Notes: generated from the sequence alone by a model not told the origin. Positions 1 to 11,899 are shown, numbered from the stretch's first letter. The stretch is DNA of 64,000 nucleotides from Podaxis mareebaensis (GCA_018524725.1 JAEUWP010000599.1:124001-188000); one strand, 5' to 3'. Program-made: numbers and translations.

Positions 1-7
1 AACCCGA

Positions 8-1565
8 TTAGAAAGCCAAAAGCGACTCCGAATCATCAACGTCCATGTCATCTGGGTCAATGATAGACCTTTCCTTCTCCTTCCCCTTTCCTTTGTGCTT
101 TCCTTTCTCAGCACCAAACGTCCTGAGATCTCTTGGGACGTTCCTAATCTCATATTTGTATCGCTCCCATTCCCCCATACGCATCGTCAGGATTGTCACG
201 AGTTCTTCATATCCTCGGTAATTGAGGACCTTGCCCTTACCCTCGCGGAAAAATCCCCTGTGCAACAAAAATAGAAAGGGGGTCAGCCAATACAGATTAA
301 CGGTAGAAGCCAGAGAAGCTGATAGAGATAGGAGAAGACAGAATTAGACCCTAATAGAAGACACGGAGTAGTGGCAGCACAAATTTCTCACTCCCAGCCT
401 GTACAAAATGCCTCTGTGTCGAGACAAGGGTGGAAAAGTCCAGGACTTACATGTTGACAAACATCGAGACCATCTTGTCATGCGTCGGGCCCCCGGTTGG
501 TACTATCAGCACTTGGAATTGGAGTACGCCACAAGGGTCGATGGTCGGTTCGAGGTCTAGCAGGAGATTGAATATCGCATCTTGAGTCAGCGCTTCTTCC
601 ACCTTCTCTGTGATAAACAAGCCGCTCGATGTGAAAATCTTCTCGCGAACTTCATCAAGCTTGAGCAAAATTCCAATATCGTATGATTTTGGTCCTTGGT
701 CCATTAGTCGCAAGCGTTTGGCTTTCGGACCCTCTCCGGAGGATCCGACCCCATCATCAATATCAGGGGTGTATGTGTCAAACTCGCTAGGTGTATGAAT
801 AGTGGAAGGCATGGCAAAAGCCAGTCCAACCACATGTTGCTCTTTAATCCCATTCGCGAGCCTATGACGAGCTGCCTCGTCAATTTGTTGATCTTCTGGG
901 TCGTCGAGATCCGGAAGGTCACGAACTCGGATCTCGACTGGTTCAATGGCGGCCGAATCCGCAATTTGGTCAAATATGGGAGGACCGAAATTGAGGGGGT
1001 CTAACTTTGCGGTTGAGGTGGTTGCAGCTGGTCTAGGTGTGGCTTCTAGGTCGGAGGGAATGGCATTTAGGGAGCCGGCAAGTGTTGCGCCCACATTGTT
1101 AGGGCTGCCGAAAGTCCGGAGAGTGGATGGAATAAGGCTTGGGCTCTTGTCGGTGCCACTGTCGGTGGCTTCGCCGTCGGCTGCTTCGCTAGGGGGCCCA
1201 ATCAGGGGGAAGCTCTTCAAGCCGAGGTTTTCCAGGGTCCCATCAGCTCCTCCTCCTCCTACGCCAACAATTTTCTTTCTAAGCTCTCTGGAGCTCAAAG
1301 CGGGCTCATAGAACGACGGTTCGTTCGGGTAATCGGAATCACTCCAGTCTTCTGGCAGGTTCCCGCTGAGGACGTTCAGACTGATGATCCAGAGTTCTTG
1401 AGCGAGGTCGAAGGGACCGATCGCTCGGGGGAATTTTCCCAGCTCTGGGTAGAGGTCCTGGAGCCCACTGAACGCGTCCAGTAAGATTCCCATATTATGG
1501 TCAGAGAACGTGCTGTCGGTTTCGTTCGTCCATCTCTCCAGAGAGGCTTTTACGGGACGTGGCAT
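8..1565 (-). CDS. Unrecognised protein, two exons, 454 aa
   Basis: Exons are 1565-451 and 257-8, joined through a GTAAGT donor and a TTGCACAG acceptor. The last codon of exon 1 is completed by the first base of exon 2, and the frame stays open to a TAA at 8-10. The product has a proline/serine-rich, probably disordered middle (about residues 95-270) and an acidic, lysine-rich end (KGKHKGKGKEKER, then DPDDMDVDD). Two stretches look folded: residues 1-60, and about 300-400 across the splice junction. A KAKRLRL run near residue 287 could be a nuclear localisation signal. The tail composition suggests a nuclear protein, but I do not recognise the family and assign no function. It is divergently arranged with the weak gene that starts near 1644. 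Confidence 0.7.
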
Positions 1566-1643
1566 GGTGGTTCGCAGTCGGGATGTACTCGACTGCGCAG
1601 GTTGGCACAGATGATGTCGGAGTGGGACGTTTGGGGATAGTAT

Positions 1644-2505
1644 ATGGAAAAGTCAGGAGTGGCTAATGTGCTGTGCCAGGAAGATTGGAGGGTCCTTCGT
1701 GGCGTGATTCTGAATAAGGAGAAGCAAGAGCGACTCGAGCTAGGATCAGCAATATATAGAGGTTTCCTTTTGCTGTCGCCTGATTCTTTTTGTGATTCTT
1801 CATAGGATCTAAGAGTCCATGCGCCCATAATGGCACACGAGACTTGGCGACCGATAAGAGATATAACTTTGACGTATACAACAGTAGTTTCCATTGTCAC
1901 CCCAATGTGAAGAGTACCATAAGCCATCTTTTTGGAAGTGGGAAAGGTTCTTTGACCCGGGCATAATAGTTCTTGAGTCACAGCCTCATTGGGCTGCGGG
2001 TATGGAGGCAGTGCTGGTGACCGGTATCTCCGATAGTTTCTTGGAGACTGGGTCGTCCCTGCTGGATTGACAGTGGCTATCACATTCGCCATGTCCCAAT
2101 ACTAGTAGACGTGTTGTCTCGAGAAGATAGGAGTACCAGCACGGGCTCAGTGAATTTGAAGATTGCTGGAACCAAGCGTTCTGTTGTGGCAGCAGACGCG
2201 GATACTGGAATATGACACCCGCGAGTGACCGCATGTGAATGTGACGCTCTAACAGTGCTTCAACATGGCTTGAACAGGCCGCAGAACTCATCGAGAGATC
2301 TACGGCCACCAGGGAGGCTTTTGTCCACAACACAGGCACCGCTATGAATATTGCCAAGAATGCCTGGCACCCAACTTCCCAGGTATCTCGACAGCGTGAA
2401 GAAACAATTAATGAACCGGAATCTGATGAATTGGACTCACAATTATTTGGCCCAAGTGATGATCGTTATGAGGTTGTCGATGTCGTAGTCAGGGAAATGC
2501 AGTGA
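1644..2505 (+). CDS. Putative multi-exon hypothetical protein
   Basis: A gene model on the plus strand: exons 1644-1761, 1806-1946, 1984-2023, 2074-about 2150, and a last exon ending with TGA at 2503-2505. The first three junctions keep phase (1, 1, 2), and the last exon reads as an open acidic stretch ending VVDVVVREMQ. The junction before the last exon is not resolved; acceptors at about 2255 and 2277 are both possible. One proposed intron is only 37 bp, which is short. Opposite-strand open frames of up to 180 codons overlap it. No domain is recognised. Confidence 0.33.
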
Positions 2506-3063
2506 GGAGGGCGATCCAATGCAACTCGGAAAGAACGTTCAATATTTAAAAACTTAGGATGGATGTTTACTTACTTTCAATTAAGCTTTTCATAAGTCAG
2601 CACCCTTAGCAGGCCATCAAAGCACCTGTGTTCTGAAGTCTATTCTGAGAACCGGGATCTCCGTAACTGAGACGGGACCGCCTTTCCGGTGACAGACTAA
2701 AAATACCTGAGTTCCGTCCATAAGGACTGGGGATTGGGGTACGAGAGGTAAAGGCCGAAAAAATCAGTTTTTGGATAACATTCGATATAGTACAAGAATG
2801 AAAGGCGCGTGATACCATACATCTACTTATATGACTAGCGATCAGGCCGATGAACCGGTGACGAATCGAGATCAGAGAACGGCATGTCATGAAAGTGCAA
2901 GAAAAGACGCCCTATTGATACATGGAATGTTACAAATATTACGGGAAAGCAAATGTTGGGACTTGAGATCTTTTTGTGACACATGAGCAGCAGTTACACA
3001 ACTATTAAGCCACGAGGAACATTTGAACAATTGAACTGAAATCACATGGACGTACTGTTGAGA
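2506..3063. other. Intergenic, no gene seen
   Basis: Convergent intergenic space between the 3' end of the weak plus-strand gene and the 3' end of the GNAT gene. The short minus-strand open frame at 2606-2890 has no recognisable features. Confidence 0.5.
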
Positions 3064-4743
3064 TCAAGACCTGAAATCATCGTCACTCTCAATCAACTCC
3101 CAGCCGGAGTTCGTGGACTCGGAGGCCGAGGAAGTTATGTATCCGTCTTCAGACTCGTATTCGGGTTCTGAAGGTGGAACGCTGACGACGGAACTTTCCC
3201 TGAGCTCCGGGCTGGAACTGGGACTTCGGAGTCCCAAGGCCTCTCCTTCAGCAACTGCGGCGATGTCTCTTAAAGAAATCATGCCACTGATAACACTGGA
3301 ACGTCCTTCGTCCCCAAGGCCGCCAGCTCGAGCCCGTACCTCGCCAGGCAGGGAACTGAGGCCGATACTGGAGGATTCTGTCGGAAGAACTCGAGCACTC
3401 GAGGTAGAGGCTGGCGCTAAGCTCGGCTCCCCTCGTCGACTCCGGATCCTCTTTGGTGGGCTTCCTTCAACTGCACTTTCGTACTCGCTCTCATACTCCG
3501 AACTAGACGCATCATACGCATCACCAGAACCACCCCGTCCACCCCCAATCTGGAACAACTTCCTTTTTGGTCTCTCCACCTCTTCGCTCTCACTTGCGGA
3601 AACTGTTTCTGCATCAGACGCATCGGTTTCTCCAGGACACCCAGGGATGGGAGTGGCAGCGCCCTCTCGAACGGTTTCCAGGCTCGAGCTCCTGCGTGGG
3701 CGTCTATTTTCCCACCGTAGTAACTCCTCGCGTTCTTGTTGATGTCTGCTAAGGAGGGCATCCCATAAAGATTTTGGCGCCGACCTAAAACCACTCGTTC
3801 TGTCTTTGACGTATAGGAACCAGTCCGTAACCAACAACGCCAGCGTCGTTACGTCCTTCCACTCCTCCGTGAGAGGACAGCGGAATCCTTGACGCCTCGT
3901 TCCTTCATGGAAGAAGCCGCTAGATTTCCAAAAGGGGATACAAGTAGCCAAAGTTCCAAAATGCTGTTAAGCCATGGTCGCATTTAGTTCATAGAACACT
4001 CACATGCGGGTAAAGAGCGTGAGGGCTTTGTCGTTCTTGTAACAATCAATCAGTTGAGCTTGGACACGATGCACGTGTGGCTTTGAGAACACGAGATCGA
4101 GGGCGAGGTAAAGTGCTCGCTCCGCTATTCCTCGTCCTCTCCATTGTGGATGCAACATAATGCCAATATTGTACTCCTCGAAGTGAAGAGCGTCTGGATA
4201 GGCAGATGATGGGAGCAGATAGATGAAGCCGGCAACATTTTTTTCTTGGGAAAGTTGGTAGATTTCCTCGCTGGCGTACCCAGCGCCAACGTGTGATTCC
4301 GCTCCCGACACAGCGTCATATTGAACCGCGGCGCTCGTGTTGGAAGCATTGGTTCCGTCAACGGTGTCGAGATAGTTAGCAAAGCGTTCCTGAACGCTAG
4401 ACCCTGCAGTAGCAGTCTCGTTGAGGGTATCATCTCCACTGCGAAGGCTGGATCCTGCGAAGTTGCCAGAAGGCGGTGGATGGACTAAGCCCAAGGAATT
4501 AGCGCTTGTTACCAGAGGCACGTCGTCTGTTTGTGGCTCTGCTTGTGTAGCCGTGGCATTCACGGCACTGATAACCCAGAACTGTGTACAGTCCTGAGCG
4601 AACGAGATGAGATCCAATGCTGGGTTTGCAGTCTCGACAGCGACAACTTGCGACTCCTCGAAGAGCTGAGAGAGAAGATCGATATGCTGATCACGACCTT
4701 CCAGTCCTCGCGTTAAGTAGACGCTCATGTCGTTAGAGGACAT
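3064..4743 (-). CDS. GNAT-family N-acetyltransferase with long acidic/Ser-rich tail
   Basis: Exons are 4743-4004 and 3919-3064 (531 aa). The acetyl-CoA binding motif A is visible as QWRGRGIA at residues 200-207, preceded by the NIGIML strand and followed by the typical ERALYLALDLVF helix. Motif B (YKNDKALTLFTR) runs into the splice site and continues after it as GFFHEGTRR. The intron is set by phase: the nearer AACAG acceptor would break the frame, whereas the TCTAG acceptor at 3921-3920 restores the family signature. The fold resembles RimJ/RimL-type acetyltransferases. A 90-residue low-complexity insert (about 75-165) splits the N-terminal half. The C-terminal 200 residues are Ser/Glu-rich with KRIRSRR and KRK basic clusters, which is unusual for this family and suggests a nuclear or protein-binding tail. 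The substrate is unknown. Confidence 0.85.
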
Positions 4744-6455
4744 GATGGTGGGTGATTGCGGGAACGAAAAACAGGGTGTACACGATGTCGATGTGGGCTT
4801 TAAGTCCCGGAAGCCTGTATGTGACTGATGCTGATGGTCATGCTACATCCATGACGTTAGGCGCCAGGGAAGAGACTGTTAGACGCTGGAACCGTCGACC
4901 AAATGAGGGAAACTCAACAGCATTTCGATCCCGAGTTGAGTTGTGGTGCGGGACTATGGAGAAACATCTAGGCCACAGAATTCTATTTACAGAACGGCAG
5001 TGACTCACAGATCTCACGTTGTTGGTAACCTCTTTAGTCGAGGGAACTGGAGTCTCAACTTCGTTCAGGAAGTTTCGGGAACGAGATTCAGAGGCAAGAA
5101 GTTACTGAACGATGGCGTCGTTTACTGTCGCCGAGAGGGACATGGTCTAACTTCCATCGATCGAATGTTGATCGGGTCCTGATGTGCCCTCTAGCCTGTC
5201 ACACATTTAATGTATGAAGGAAATTATTCATTATTCTGGGGTATTTTGCTCGGCTACGCTTGGTAAGGCTGCGCGGTGAGCTATCCACCCTTGTCGCCAA
5301 AGTCCTGCATGCTCCTGCTCCCTCATCAAGACTGCTGGTTATGCTGTGAAAGGTGGGCCTCTAGTCATCCATTTTATCTGCTCGCAGCCATTGTCCACAC
5401 GCAGTTAGTGGAGCTTGAGGCCAGCGACGTGGTTAAACTCTGTTACTGCCATGTGCAAGGGGTGCACCTGGTAACTTAGTGGGGTGTAAACTCTGTGCAA
5501 TGCTCGCATCACATAGTCCTGCCAGGGTCCTTTTGCTGATTTCTCTCTACACTCTCCTTACTCTTCAGTATTAGGCACTTATTTTATTTTACTTTCCTAC
5601 TCAAGTAACCATTTTCTAAATTGAAATGTCGAGATTATACGAATAACATGATGTGCTTTGATAAGCGTGCCAATGGATAAAGAGTGATGTAGTATTATAA
5701 CATGAGTATTTGGGAGTATTCCATTTACTGGCATTGATCAAGTACTCAACACTGCACTTGCTGATTGAGAATATATATTAACTTAGGATAAAAATTATTG
5801 CAGGTAAGCTAGTGTGAGTGGATAAGACACTAAGGCTGAACGTGAGATGGTATTCGTAGAGTACTCTGCAACAGTGATAACGACTATTCCCATCTGGTCC
5901 CTCCTGCAGCATATTCTTTGTCAGAACTGGAGAAGCCATGGGAGGGTGGCGTGTTCCCACCTGGGCGGCTGGCAGCGGAGCTAGCTTGCTGGTCACTCTG
6001 CGCACAAATGAACACAAGTTCAGAGTACCATGGTGCATGAGCTGATCGCAAACTCAAGAGAATCTCACCGCTGTGCCCTGCGAGCTGTGTATTTACTGAA
6101 TATTCTGTCACGCGGTTCCAGGACCCCATGCACAGCTTCGTATATGGCAAGTGATCGATCAAAAACAGACCATGTCCCTCTCGGCGACGGTAGTCATTGA
6201 GCTTCCAAGAACTGTATTGACGAACACGTAGAAAAGTTCTGCTGCGACCGGACTGCGGATTATACTTGGGTGGCTCCTGACCGAGAAGCCAGTGAGATAG
6301 AGCAAGTTAGAAGTTCCGCCGGAGAAAGTATTCTTATTTGATTCGATCAAGAAGGGGAGTGGTCATGACATAGGTCGAATTCGAGGGCATGTGTAATCAT
6401 ATTGAACGTATTGGAAGTATACAGCGAATGCAACATAGAAACGACATGGAGACCA
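4744..6455. other. Intergenic, no gene recognised
   Basis: 1.7 kb between the start of the GNAT gene and the 3' end of RPL42. Several 60-90 codon open frames overlap on both strands, but none shows a domain, signal peptide or consistent splice pattern. It presumably holds the GNAT promoter on the left and the RPL42 3' UTR on the right. Confidence 0.5.
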
Positions 6456-7113
6456 TTACTAGAAGAAATGAGTACAGTTGCAAATAGACAAAAGGTGTTG
6501 AACGTACGAAAGTGAGAGCGGCACCCTTGGTCTTCTTCTCGCCACCAAGCTCAAAGCTATAAGTTGATTGTCAACACAAGAATCTCAAGTTCCACGGCGG
6601 CATGACTTACTGTTTGCAGCGCTTCAATGCTAGCTGCATTTTGTATTTGCACACTGTGCACTCCAACCGCAACACGACCTTCTTCGTGGTCTTGGCCTAA
6701 CGGATCAAGTGGTCAGTTTTAGCATAACGTCGGAGTCTCGCCAAACGTGCCTTCTTGTGGAAGACGGGCTTAGTCTGACCACCATAACCTGACTGCTTTC
6801 GGTCGTAACGACGCTTGCCCTGTGCGAAGAGGGAATCCTTGCCCTTCTTGTATTGCGTCACCTTGTGCGGTCTGTGAGGCTCTGATCAGCACCAAATTTC
6901 AGATTTGCAGTTCCCGCCAGAGAACATACGTGTGCTTCTTGCAGGTCTTGCCCTTGCAGTCTACAGATATTGCGGTCTATTGAGTGTGCACACATGAATG
7001 CTCGAAGCTTATACTCACATGTCCGGCGAGTCCTATATGTCAAGATTTTGCTGTAAGCACTGCATCGGAGAGCATGTTTATTCGAAGATGGCTTACTTGG
7101 GGATATTGACCAT
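6456..7113 (-). CDS. RPL42: 60S ribosomal protein eL42 (L44/L36a type), 106 aa
   Basis: Seven exons: 7113-7097, 7032-7019, 6960-6930, 6871-6751, 6696-6611, 6556-6508 and 6458-6456. They sum to 321 nt, giving 106 residues, the usual eukaryotic length. The product starts [20 protein letters not shown] and ends [10 protein letters not shown]; the two zinc-binding CxxC-type pairs (C12/C17 and C72/C75 regions) are present. It is a large-subunit protein near the E site. Residue 56 is proline (GGQTKPVF), the form associated with cycloheximide sensitivity in yeasts. Two oddities: intron 4 must use a GC donor (AAG|GCACGT) to keep the conserved KKAKTTKK sequence, and the final exon consists only of the stop codon TAA, after CTTCTAG. 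Exons 2 and 3 are only 14 and 31 nt. Confidence 0.97.
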
Positions 7114-7674
7114 TTTTGCTGACGGCGGGGACGGCGACGACGAGGGTCCTTGTCTTGACTGTGTATGACTGACGATCGACTGCCAGATTCGGTAACTGCC
7201 GTCTGTGGTCCTGTATAGTTTATTGCGTAAGTTCCCAGGCTGACTCGACTCTGCTACTCCATTAATACAAGTTCCGTTTGATTTTCGATTCGATTCGTGC
7301 TTGATACCTGAGATGAAAGGTGCATCGAGCATGATTCCGAATATTTAAGTATTGAATGCTGGTCGGTTGACCCCAGCAGAATCTCATATTTTGAGTAGGG
7401 CATACAGCAATCTAGTGGATCACTATTTAAATTTCCTCTAGCGCCTGCCAGTGGATCGGGAGAAGTACTGAGTTATCAACCCAGCCGAAACCTGGAGAAC
7501 ACTCTAAACACACCATATGTTCAATTTTGTCGTCCGGTCATGTTGCGGGACCTGGACTGAGCGCAATCTCTTTGGCGGTGTCTATTGCCGCACTGCATGA
7601 CCTCAGCCATCACCTGTCTATACTTAGCCACCAACCTATGGCAGTGATGCCAGTTAACCTCTTTGTTGCTTACC

Positions 7675-8574
7675 ATGTCCTCCGCGCTGCGCAGCCAGTC
7701 GGATTCAGAGGATGATGCAGATTATATTCCACCAACGCGCGAAGGTAATTATTACTATCAATTGAATATGACCAATTACTTCAACCGCGTCGACTAGAAT
7801 TGAGTTCGGATAGTGACGACGAAGCTCGGCCGAAAACACAACGTGTCGGGACACCCGAACCACCTACTGAAGATACGGAAAAGAAGCAAAAGTACGTCTA
7901 GTAAAGAAGGGGAGAAGCGCAAAAGTCTGAAGGGATCGACAGGGATAGAGACGCGCTTTGGGCCGGCTTTCAAGCTTCCGTGGCATCCTCGTCAGGAGAA
8001 AGAACGGAGAAGGCTGAAGAGACGAGAATGGTCAAGGTACAGAAGAGATATCTATTCGCCGGAGAATACATCACGTACGTTTCCCTCGTGCTTCGTGTGC
8101 AGCACTGAGGATTTGACAGAACTCAGGGAGGTTATTGAAGTACCAGAAGATTCCCCAGACGCAAAGAAGTGGCCGCTGTATCGAGAGGACGAAGCCCAAA
8201 TCGGCTGTCGGAGATCCCCCAGCGCCCAACGTGACGCACCCTCCACTACAACTCCCCCGCTGCCCGCCACAACGGAAACGGATCCGGCGCCAACCCCGAA
8301 ACCACCATTAAAGAAACCTGGGCCGCGAAAACCGAAGACAGTGTTGAGCGCCGTCCCGTCATCCTCATCCCAAAAGGCCAAGAAGCTAACAACGCTTGAC
8401 AAGTCAGTGATGGATTGGAAAGCACATATCCAGGATACCACGCTTCAAGAAGAGCTGGAGGCTAATAGAAAAGGCGGCGGATATTTAGAGAAGGTCGAGT
8501 TTCTAAAAAGGGTGGAAGACCGCAAGGAAGAAAATTTGGAGGCCATGAAGAGTAGAAAAAGGAGAAAGCTGTAA
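7675..8574 (+). CDS. SWC5: SWR1-complex protein 5 (BCNT/CFDP1 family), 247 aa
   Basis: Exons are 7675-7744, 7798-7891, 7943-8074 and 8127-8574, all phase-consistent. The N-terminus is acidic (SQSDSEDDADYIPPT, then SSDSDDE), as in Swc5, whose acidic arm contacts H2A-H2B. The DALWAGF motif follows at residues 58-64. The C-terminal BCNT domain (about 180-247) shows KLTTLDKSVMDWKAH, then GGGYLEKVEFLKRVEDR. Swc5 is needed for H2A.Z deposition by the SWR1 chromatin remodeller in the nucleus. A long open frame starting at 7813 is misleading: it reads through the second intron in another frame, and the true frame there contains a TAG and TAA that a 51-nt intron removes. The ATG at 7675 gives the acidic start typical of the family. 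Confidence 0.93.
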
Positions 8575-9588
8575 TACGCGTCATGTACATAGGTGAGAAT
8601 ATGTGTATCCGTAATGTTTACTTATCATTGTGAATTACAAAGCAGATACGACGTGAAGTTTGTGGAAGCGTCTGCGGGGTTCCTGTTTGCACAGGGAACC
8701 AGAAAGGACACGACAAGAATGGCTACTCGCACGATATCCGCTCACCACTCCAGTCTATCCATCGAAACAACTTACGAAATCCTCTTCAACATCCAACTCT
8801 CCAAACACCTTGCATTTCGTTGCACCTGTCCGAGCCCTTATCTCGACAAATGCGTCCCCCCATCCATCATCAGATCGTCCGGCCATCAAACGCTGCTTCA
8901 CCGTCTACTTTCCTCTACTTTCGTATTCCCCTACTTAAGCCGCGATAACGTCGCCGACTCCCGGATACAATAACGTTCCGAAAGGCCAAGAAAACCGTTC
9001 TCTCGGTTGTTACTGTCGTTATCACCGACGCCCTTCTTCACTACACAAACCCGTCGCGCGTTTATCAGGACTGGCTCGGACAGATGCAACAAGTGCAGCT
9101 TATGAAAATTTGATCCCATGAATCCCGCTGGGGGCCTCGCGCCCCTGGTGGGGGCGCAAATCCAGAATTGATTCGGGCACTAGCAAGAATAGATGAGCAT
9201 AGAATCCCCTTCGGGCCAGTGTAGAATACACACGACAAGATCATACTTCCAACCTTTTAATACAATTCGAGACCGATTCAAAGGTCCCCTTGACGTATGC
9301 CTGTATGCTCAGAAGAGGGCTTGAATAGTTGGAGGCATTCATCACTACCCGCGGGTACACGTGTACACTACAGGAGAGGTAGTACCGATCGCCAAACAAG
9401 GAGGAGACTGAGAAGCACTTTTGTCGACTTGAGATAATGCCGAGGATTTACGGTTGTTGAACTCATGGGCCGTCGCTCCTTAACTTGCAATATTCCCCGG
9501 CCTCGGAATTCATTGTTTCCATGATGGATTAAGGTATTCACGTATGCGTCAGGAGCCTGTGATTCGCTTGGCGGGATCGTGGATAATA
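8575..9588. other. Intergenic; possible dispersed repeat
   Basis: No gene recognised. At 9119-9165 and 9200-9222 there are GAATCCC...GGGG...GCGC segments that recur at 14041-14080 and 14190-14215. These look like remnants of a small dispersed repeat, but the copies are short and imperfect. Confidence 0.4.
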
Positions 9589-9660
9589 TCTCTGTTAGTA
9601 TATCGGTTAGTACACGCGCCTGTCACGCGCGAAAGCGGGGTTCGACTCCCCGACAGAGAG
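9589..9660 (+). tRNA. tRNA-Asp (anticodon GTC)
   Basis: 72 nt with a full cloverleaf. Acceptor stem TCTCTGT (9589-9595) pairs with ACAGAGA (9653-9659), and the discriminator is G. The A box begins TAGTATATCGG, and the T arm is GGGG-TTCGACT-CCCC. The anticodon stem CGCGC/GCGCG flanks loop CTGTCAC, giving anticodon GTC at 9622-9624. There is no intron and the CCA end is not encoded. An identical copy lies at 26735-26806 on the other strand. Confidence 0.97.
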
Positions 9661-10350
9661 TATGACAATGATGGGGCATCCTTTTTGTTCCCCCACGGAC
9701 CGAGGTGTGTTGTCTGGTGCCAGCAGTCAAATTTAATAAACACACAAACACCTCGATTATGTACTATACTAGTTATTGATTATCGCTGTCAGCTCTGGTG
9801 ACAATGACACCCGGATGTGTACGAGAACTGGTGTATGCAGTCGGCTAGAGAAGGAACTTGACCCTGGACTATCCACCAAACCACAAAGATAACAAAGGCT
9901 TCCATAAAGAACCCTTGTGTGCCAGAGAGATCTGTGGACCCGGAAATGAAGGCTTATTGAAAGCCGATGTCTACGGTTATGATCAACCCCGACAAGGACG
10001 CGAATACTTAGTAGGTCACTTTTTCAGGAGATACCAACCAGCTCTCTGCCTCAGGGTTTTTTTGTTGACAATTGCCAAGCACGAAGTAAAGCCCATTCCT
10101 CGTGTAGCAGGCGAGGCAAATAGCAGAAGAAACATGTTGTGATAATGCATTAGAGGGTAGCATATGAAGAAGAAAGTACACGAGCTCAAAATCCTGTAGA
10201 AACCGTTATCTATCTAAAAGTCTTGCACCATTCTACTGGTGTTAGACTAAACCTGAAGTCCTATCCAAAACACACGTGAACGAATGACCAATTGAAACGA
10301 TGTTCTCCATCCTCTGCCTCATCAGTCGCCGCACCAGGCATGAAATTGAA
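9661..10350. other. Intergenic, no gene recognised
   Basis: 690 bp between the tRNA-Asp and the 3' end of GTPase gene A. One 94-codon open frame on the plus strand (9858-10142) has no recognisable features. Confidence 0.45.
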
Positions 10351-11899
10351 TCAGGCTACTTGTCCGAGTTCTTTTAGTTCACCGGCAACGACCGAAATGG
10401 AATGTCCACCTCTAGTCCGTTGAAGAGCACTATCCAGGGTTTGGTGCGTGCAGGTTGCCTGCATTCCTCCCCCTAATTCAGGTTGATTGTTAACGCAAAG
10501 CATGAATATGGGAACACTTACTTCGAAACCGGATGAGAGTCCGGCGCAGTTTCTCGAGAAATGATTGGCGCTTCTGTAATTTATTCACTTCGTTGAGAAA
10601 TGTCACCACAATTGCTAGATCGCTCGTTTGCTCTAGCTCATCCTTCATACGTTCGAGCAATTCATTCTGTTTCTCCATCAATTCTCCAAGGGTTCCATGA
10701 AGCCGTTGTCCAGCTTCAGCACTCGGTAGCTTCCTTCCCTTCTTTGCAAGCTTTTCTTGGACCCTTACAAGCCGCCTTCTGTATTCAGCACAGATGAGAT
10801 GGTCGAGAATATCCCAGGCCGAAATTTGCGCGTTCCTGAAACGTCGAGTAAGTGAACCCCTGGAAATCATATCCGCCCAGTATTGTCGTAGAAGCTCTTC
10901 CTCCCGTCGAACACAGATCTCCTCCTCATCGCCATCAGGACTGATTTCAGTCCACATCGTTGTGATGAGAATAACCTTTTGGAAGGAATCTTCTCCGCAA
11001 AGTTTCTTGAACATAGTCAGGCTCCTCAGAGGCGCACTCGCCATACGGTTGTCGGTAATCCGGTGTAAGTATAGGATCCCCGAAAGTTTCAAACGATCTC
11101 GAGGGCTAGTCGAGCGTCAGCAAAGTTTGAGATGAAGACAATGCGGGTTGACGTACGTATCTCGTAACCACTTTGCAATAACCTCGAAAATGACGGAGTC
11201 CGGCCGATATGTATCGTCAAACCCAGGGGTATCGACCAGAACGACGCTGATACCATCCGTAAATTTCACTCGTACTACAGCGATTTCCTTGGTGCACGAT
11301 TCAAGACCATGACCAACGCCACTCTCTCGGCCGGTCACTGTCTGGATGAACTATACCTCAATTAATGGAGGGGCCGACAGTGGAGAGAAATACTTCTTAC
11401 AGTACTTTTTCCCGCTCCGGTTGGACCTATGAGACTGGCATGGAAAGATCAGGCGGGGTGTACATGAATCCCAACCGGGAGACTCACGCGACGATGATGT
11501 CGTCTATCAACAAGTCTTCTCTTTGGACAATGTCAACTGAATCAACTTTGTAATTTTTCAGTCGTTCAAGTACTTGTGGCTCCCACAAATTCGATGGCTC
11601 GCTTTTTTCTCTGGGCCTTTTCGCAAATTTGAGGCACGTTGACACCTTCCAGGGAGGGGTCAGTGAGTAGACTCTGATTTGGTATAACACGCTTGCCGTA
11701 CCCATTTGTGTATATTTTCAACAAGGTTTCGACCAAACGATGAATCACTTTGGCTATTGCGGATCAACATTAGAAGGGTGGGAGAAAGCTGTTAGAACGG
11801 CATTGTGGAAGGGACATAGTAAAGGGAAAAACATTACCTAGAGAATTTCGACCCGTCGACAGGCTCAGGTTGGACAAAATGTTCTCTCTGAAGTTCCAT
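10351..11899 (-). CDS. GTPase A: stand-alone AIG1/septin-like P-loop GTPase, 401 aa
   Basis: Exons are 11899-11838, 11753-11702, 11645-11488, 11434-11401, 11350-11157, 11105-10522 and 10472-10351; phases agree throughout (402 codons). The G1 P-loop is GPTGAGKS at about residues 94-101 (preceded by DIIVALI), G3 is DTPGFDD at about 142-148, and the segment ITTMW lies where G4 (N/TKxD) would be. After the G domain come the family signature YLHRITDNRMA, MFKKLCGED, and a long charged helical region, probably a coiled coil. The last exon follows a phase-1 intron at the point where copies B, D and E continue toward kinases. Here it encodes about 39 unique residues and stops, so A has no kinase. The G domain looks complete, so GTP binding is likely; the cellular role is unknown. 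Copies B-E are paralogues. Confidence 0.82.

Noticed and set aside
1550..2092. 180-codon minus-strand frame next to the first gene
   Set aside because: No domain, and it overlaps a plus-strand model with phase-consistent short introns. Neither is certain, but the plus model is slightly better.
3113..3742. 209-codon open frame on the plus strand
   Set aside because: It is the reverse strand of the Ser/Glu-rich tail of the GNAT gene, whose low complexity opens several frames. The minus-strand model has a recognised domain and consistent splicing.
3920..3970. AACAG acceptor at about 3967 for the GNAT intron
   Set aside because: It changes the reading frame. The TCTAG acceptor at 3920-3921 gives the known continuation GFFHEGTRR.
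6741..6750. GT donor (GTTTGG) for RPL42 intron 4
   Set aside because: It would destroy the conserved KKAKTTKK segment. The GC donor at AAG|GCACGT keeps it.
7892..7901. 10-bp intron GTACGTCTAG in SWC5
   Set aside because: Far too short to splice. A 51-nt intron ending ATCGACAG keeps the family motif in frame.
7813..8574. Single long open frame read as a 253-aa protein
   Set aside because: Its first half is out of frame with SWC5. The DALWAGF motif is found only when three introns are removed, and the frame then agrees with the acidic N-terminal exon at 7675.
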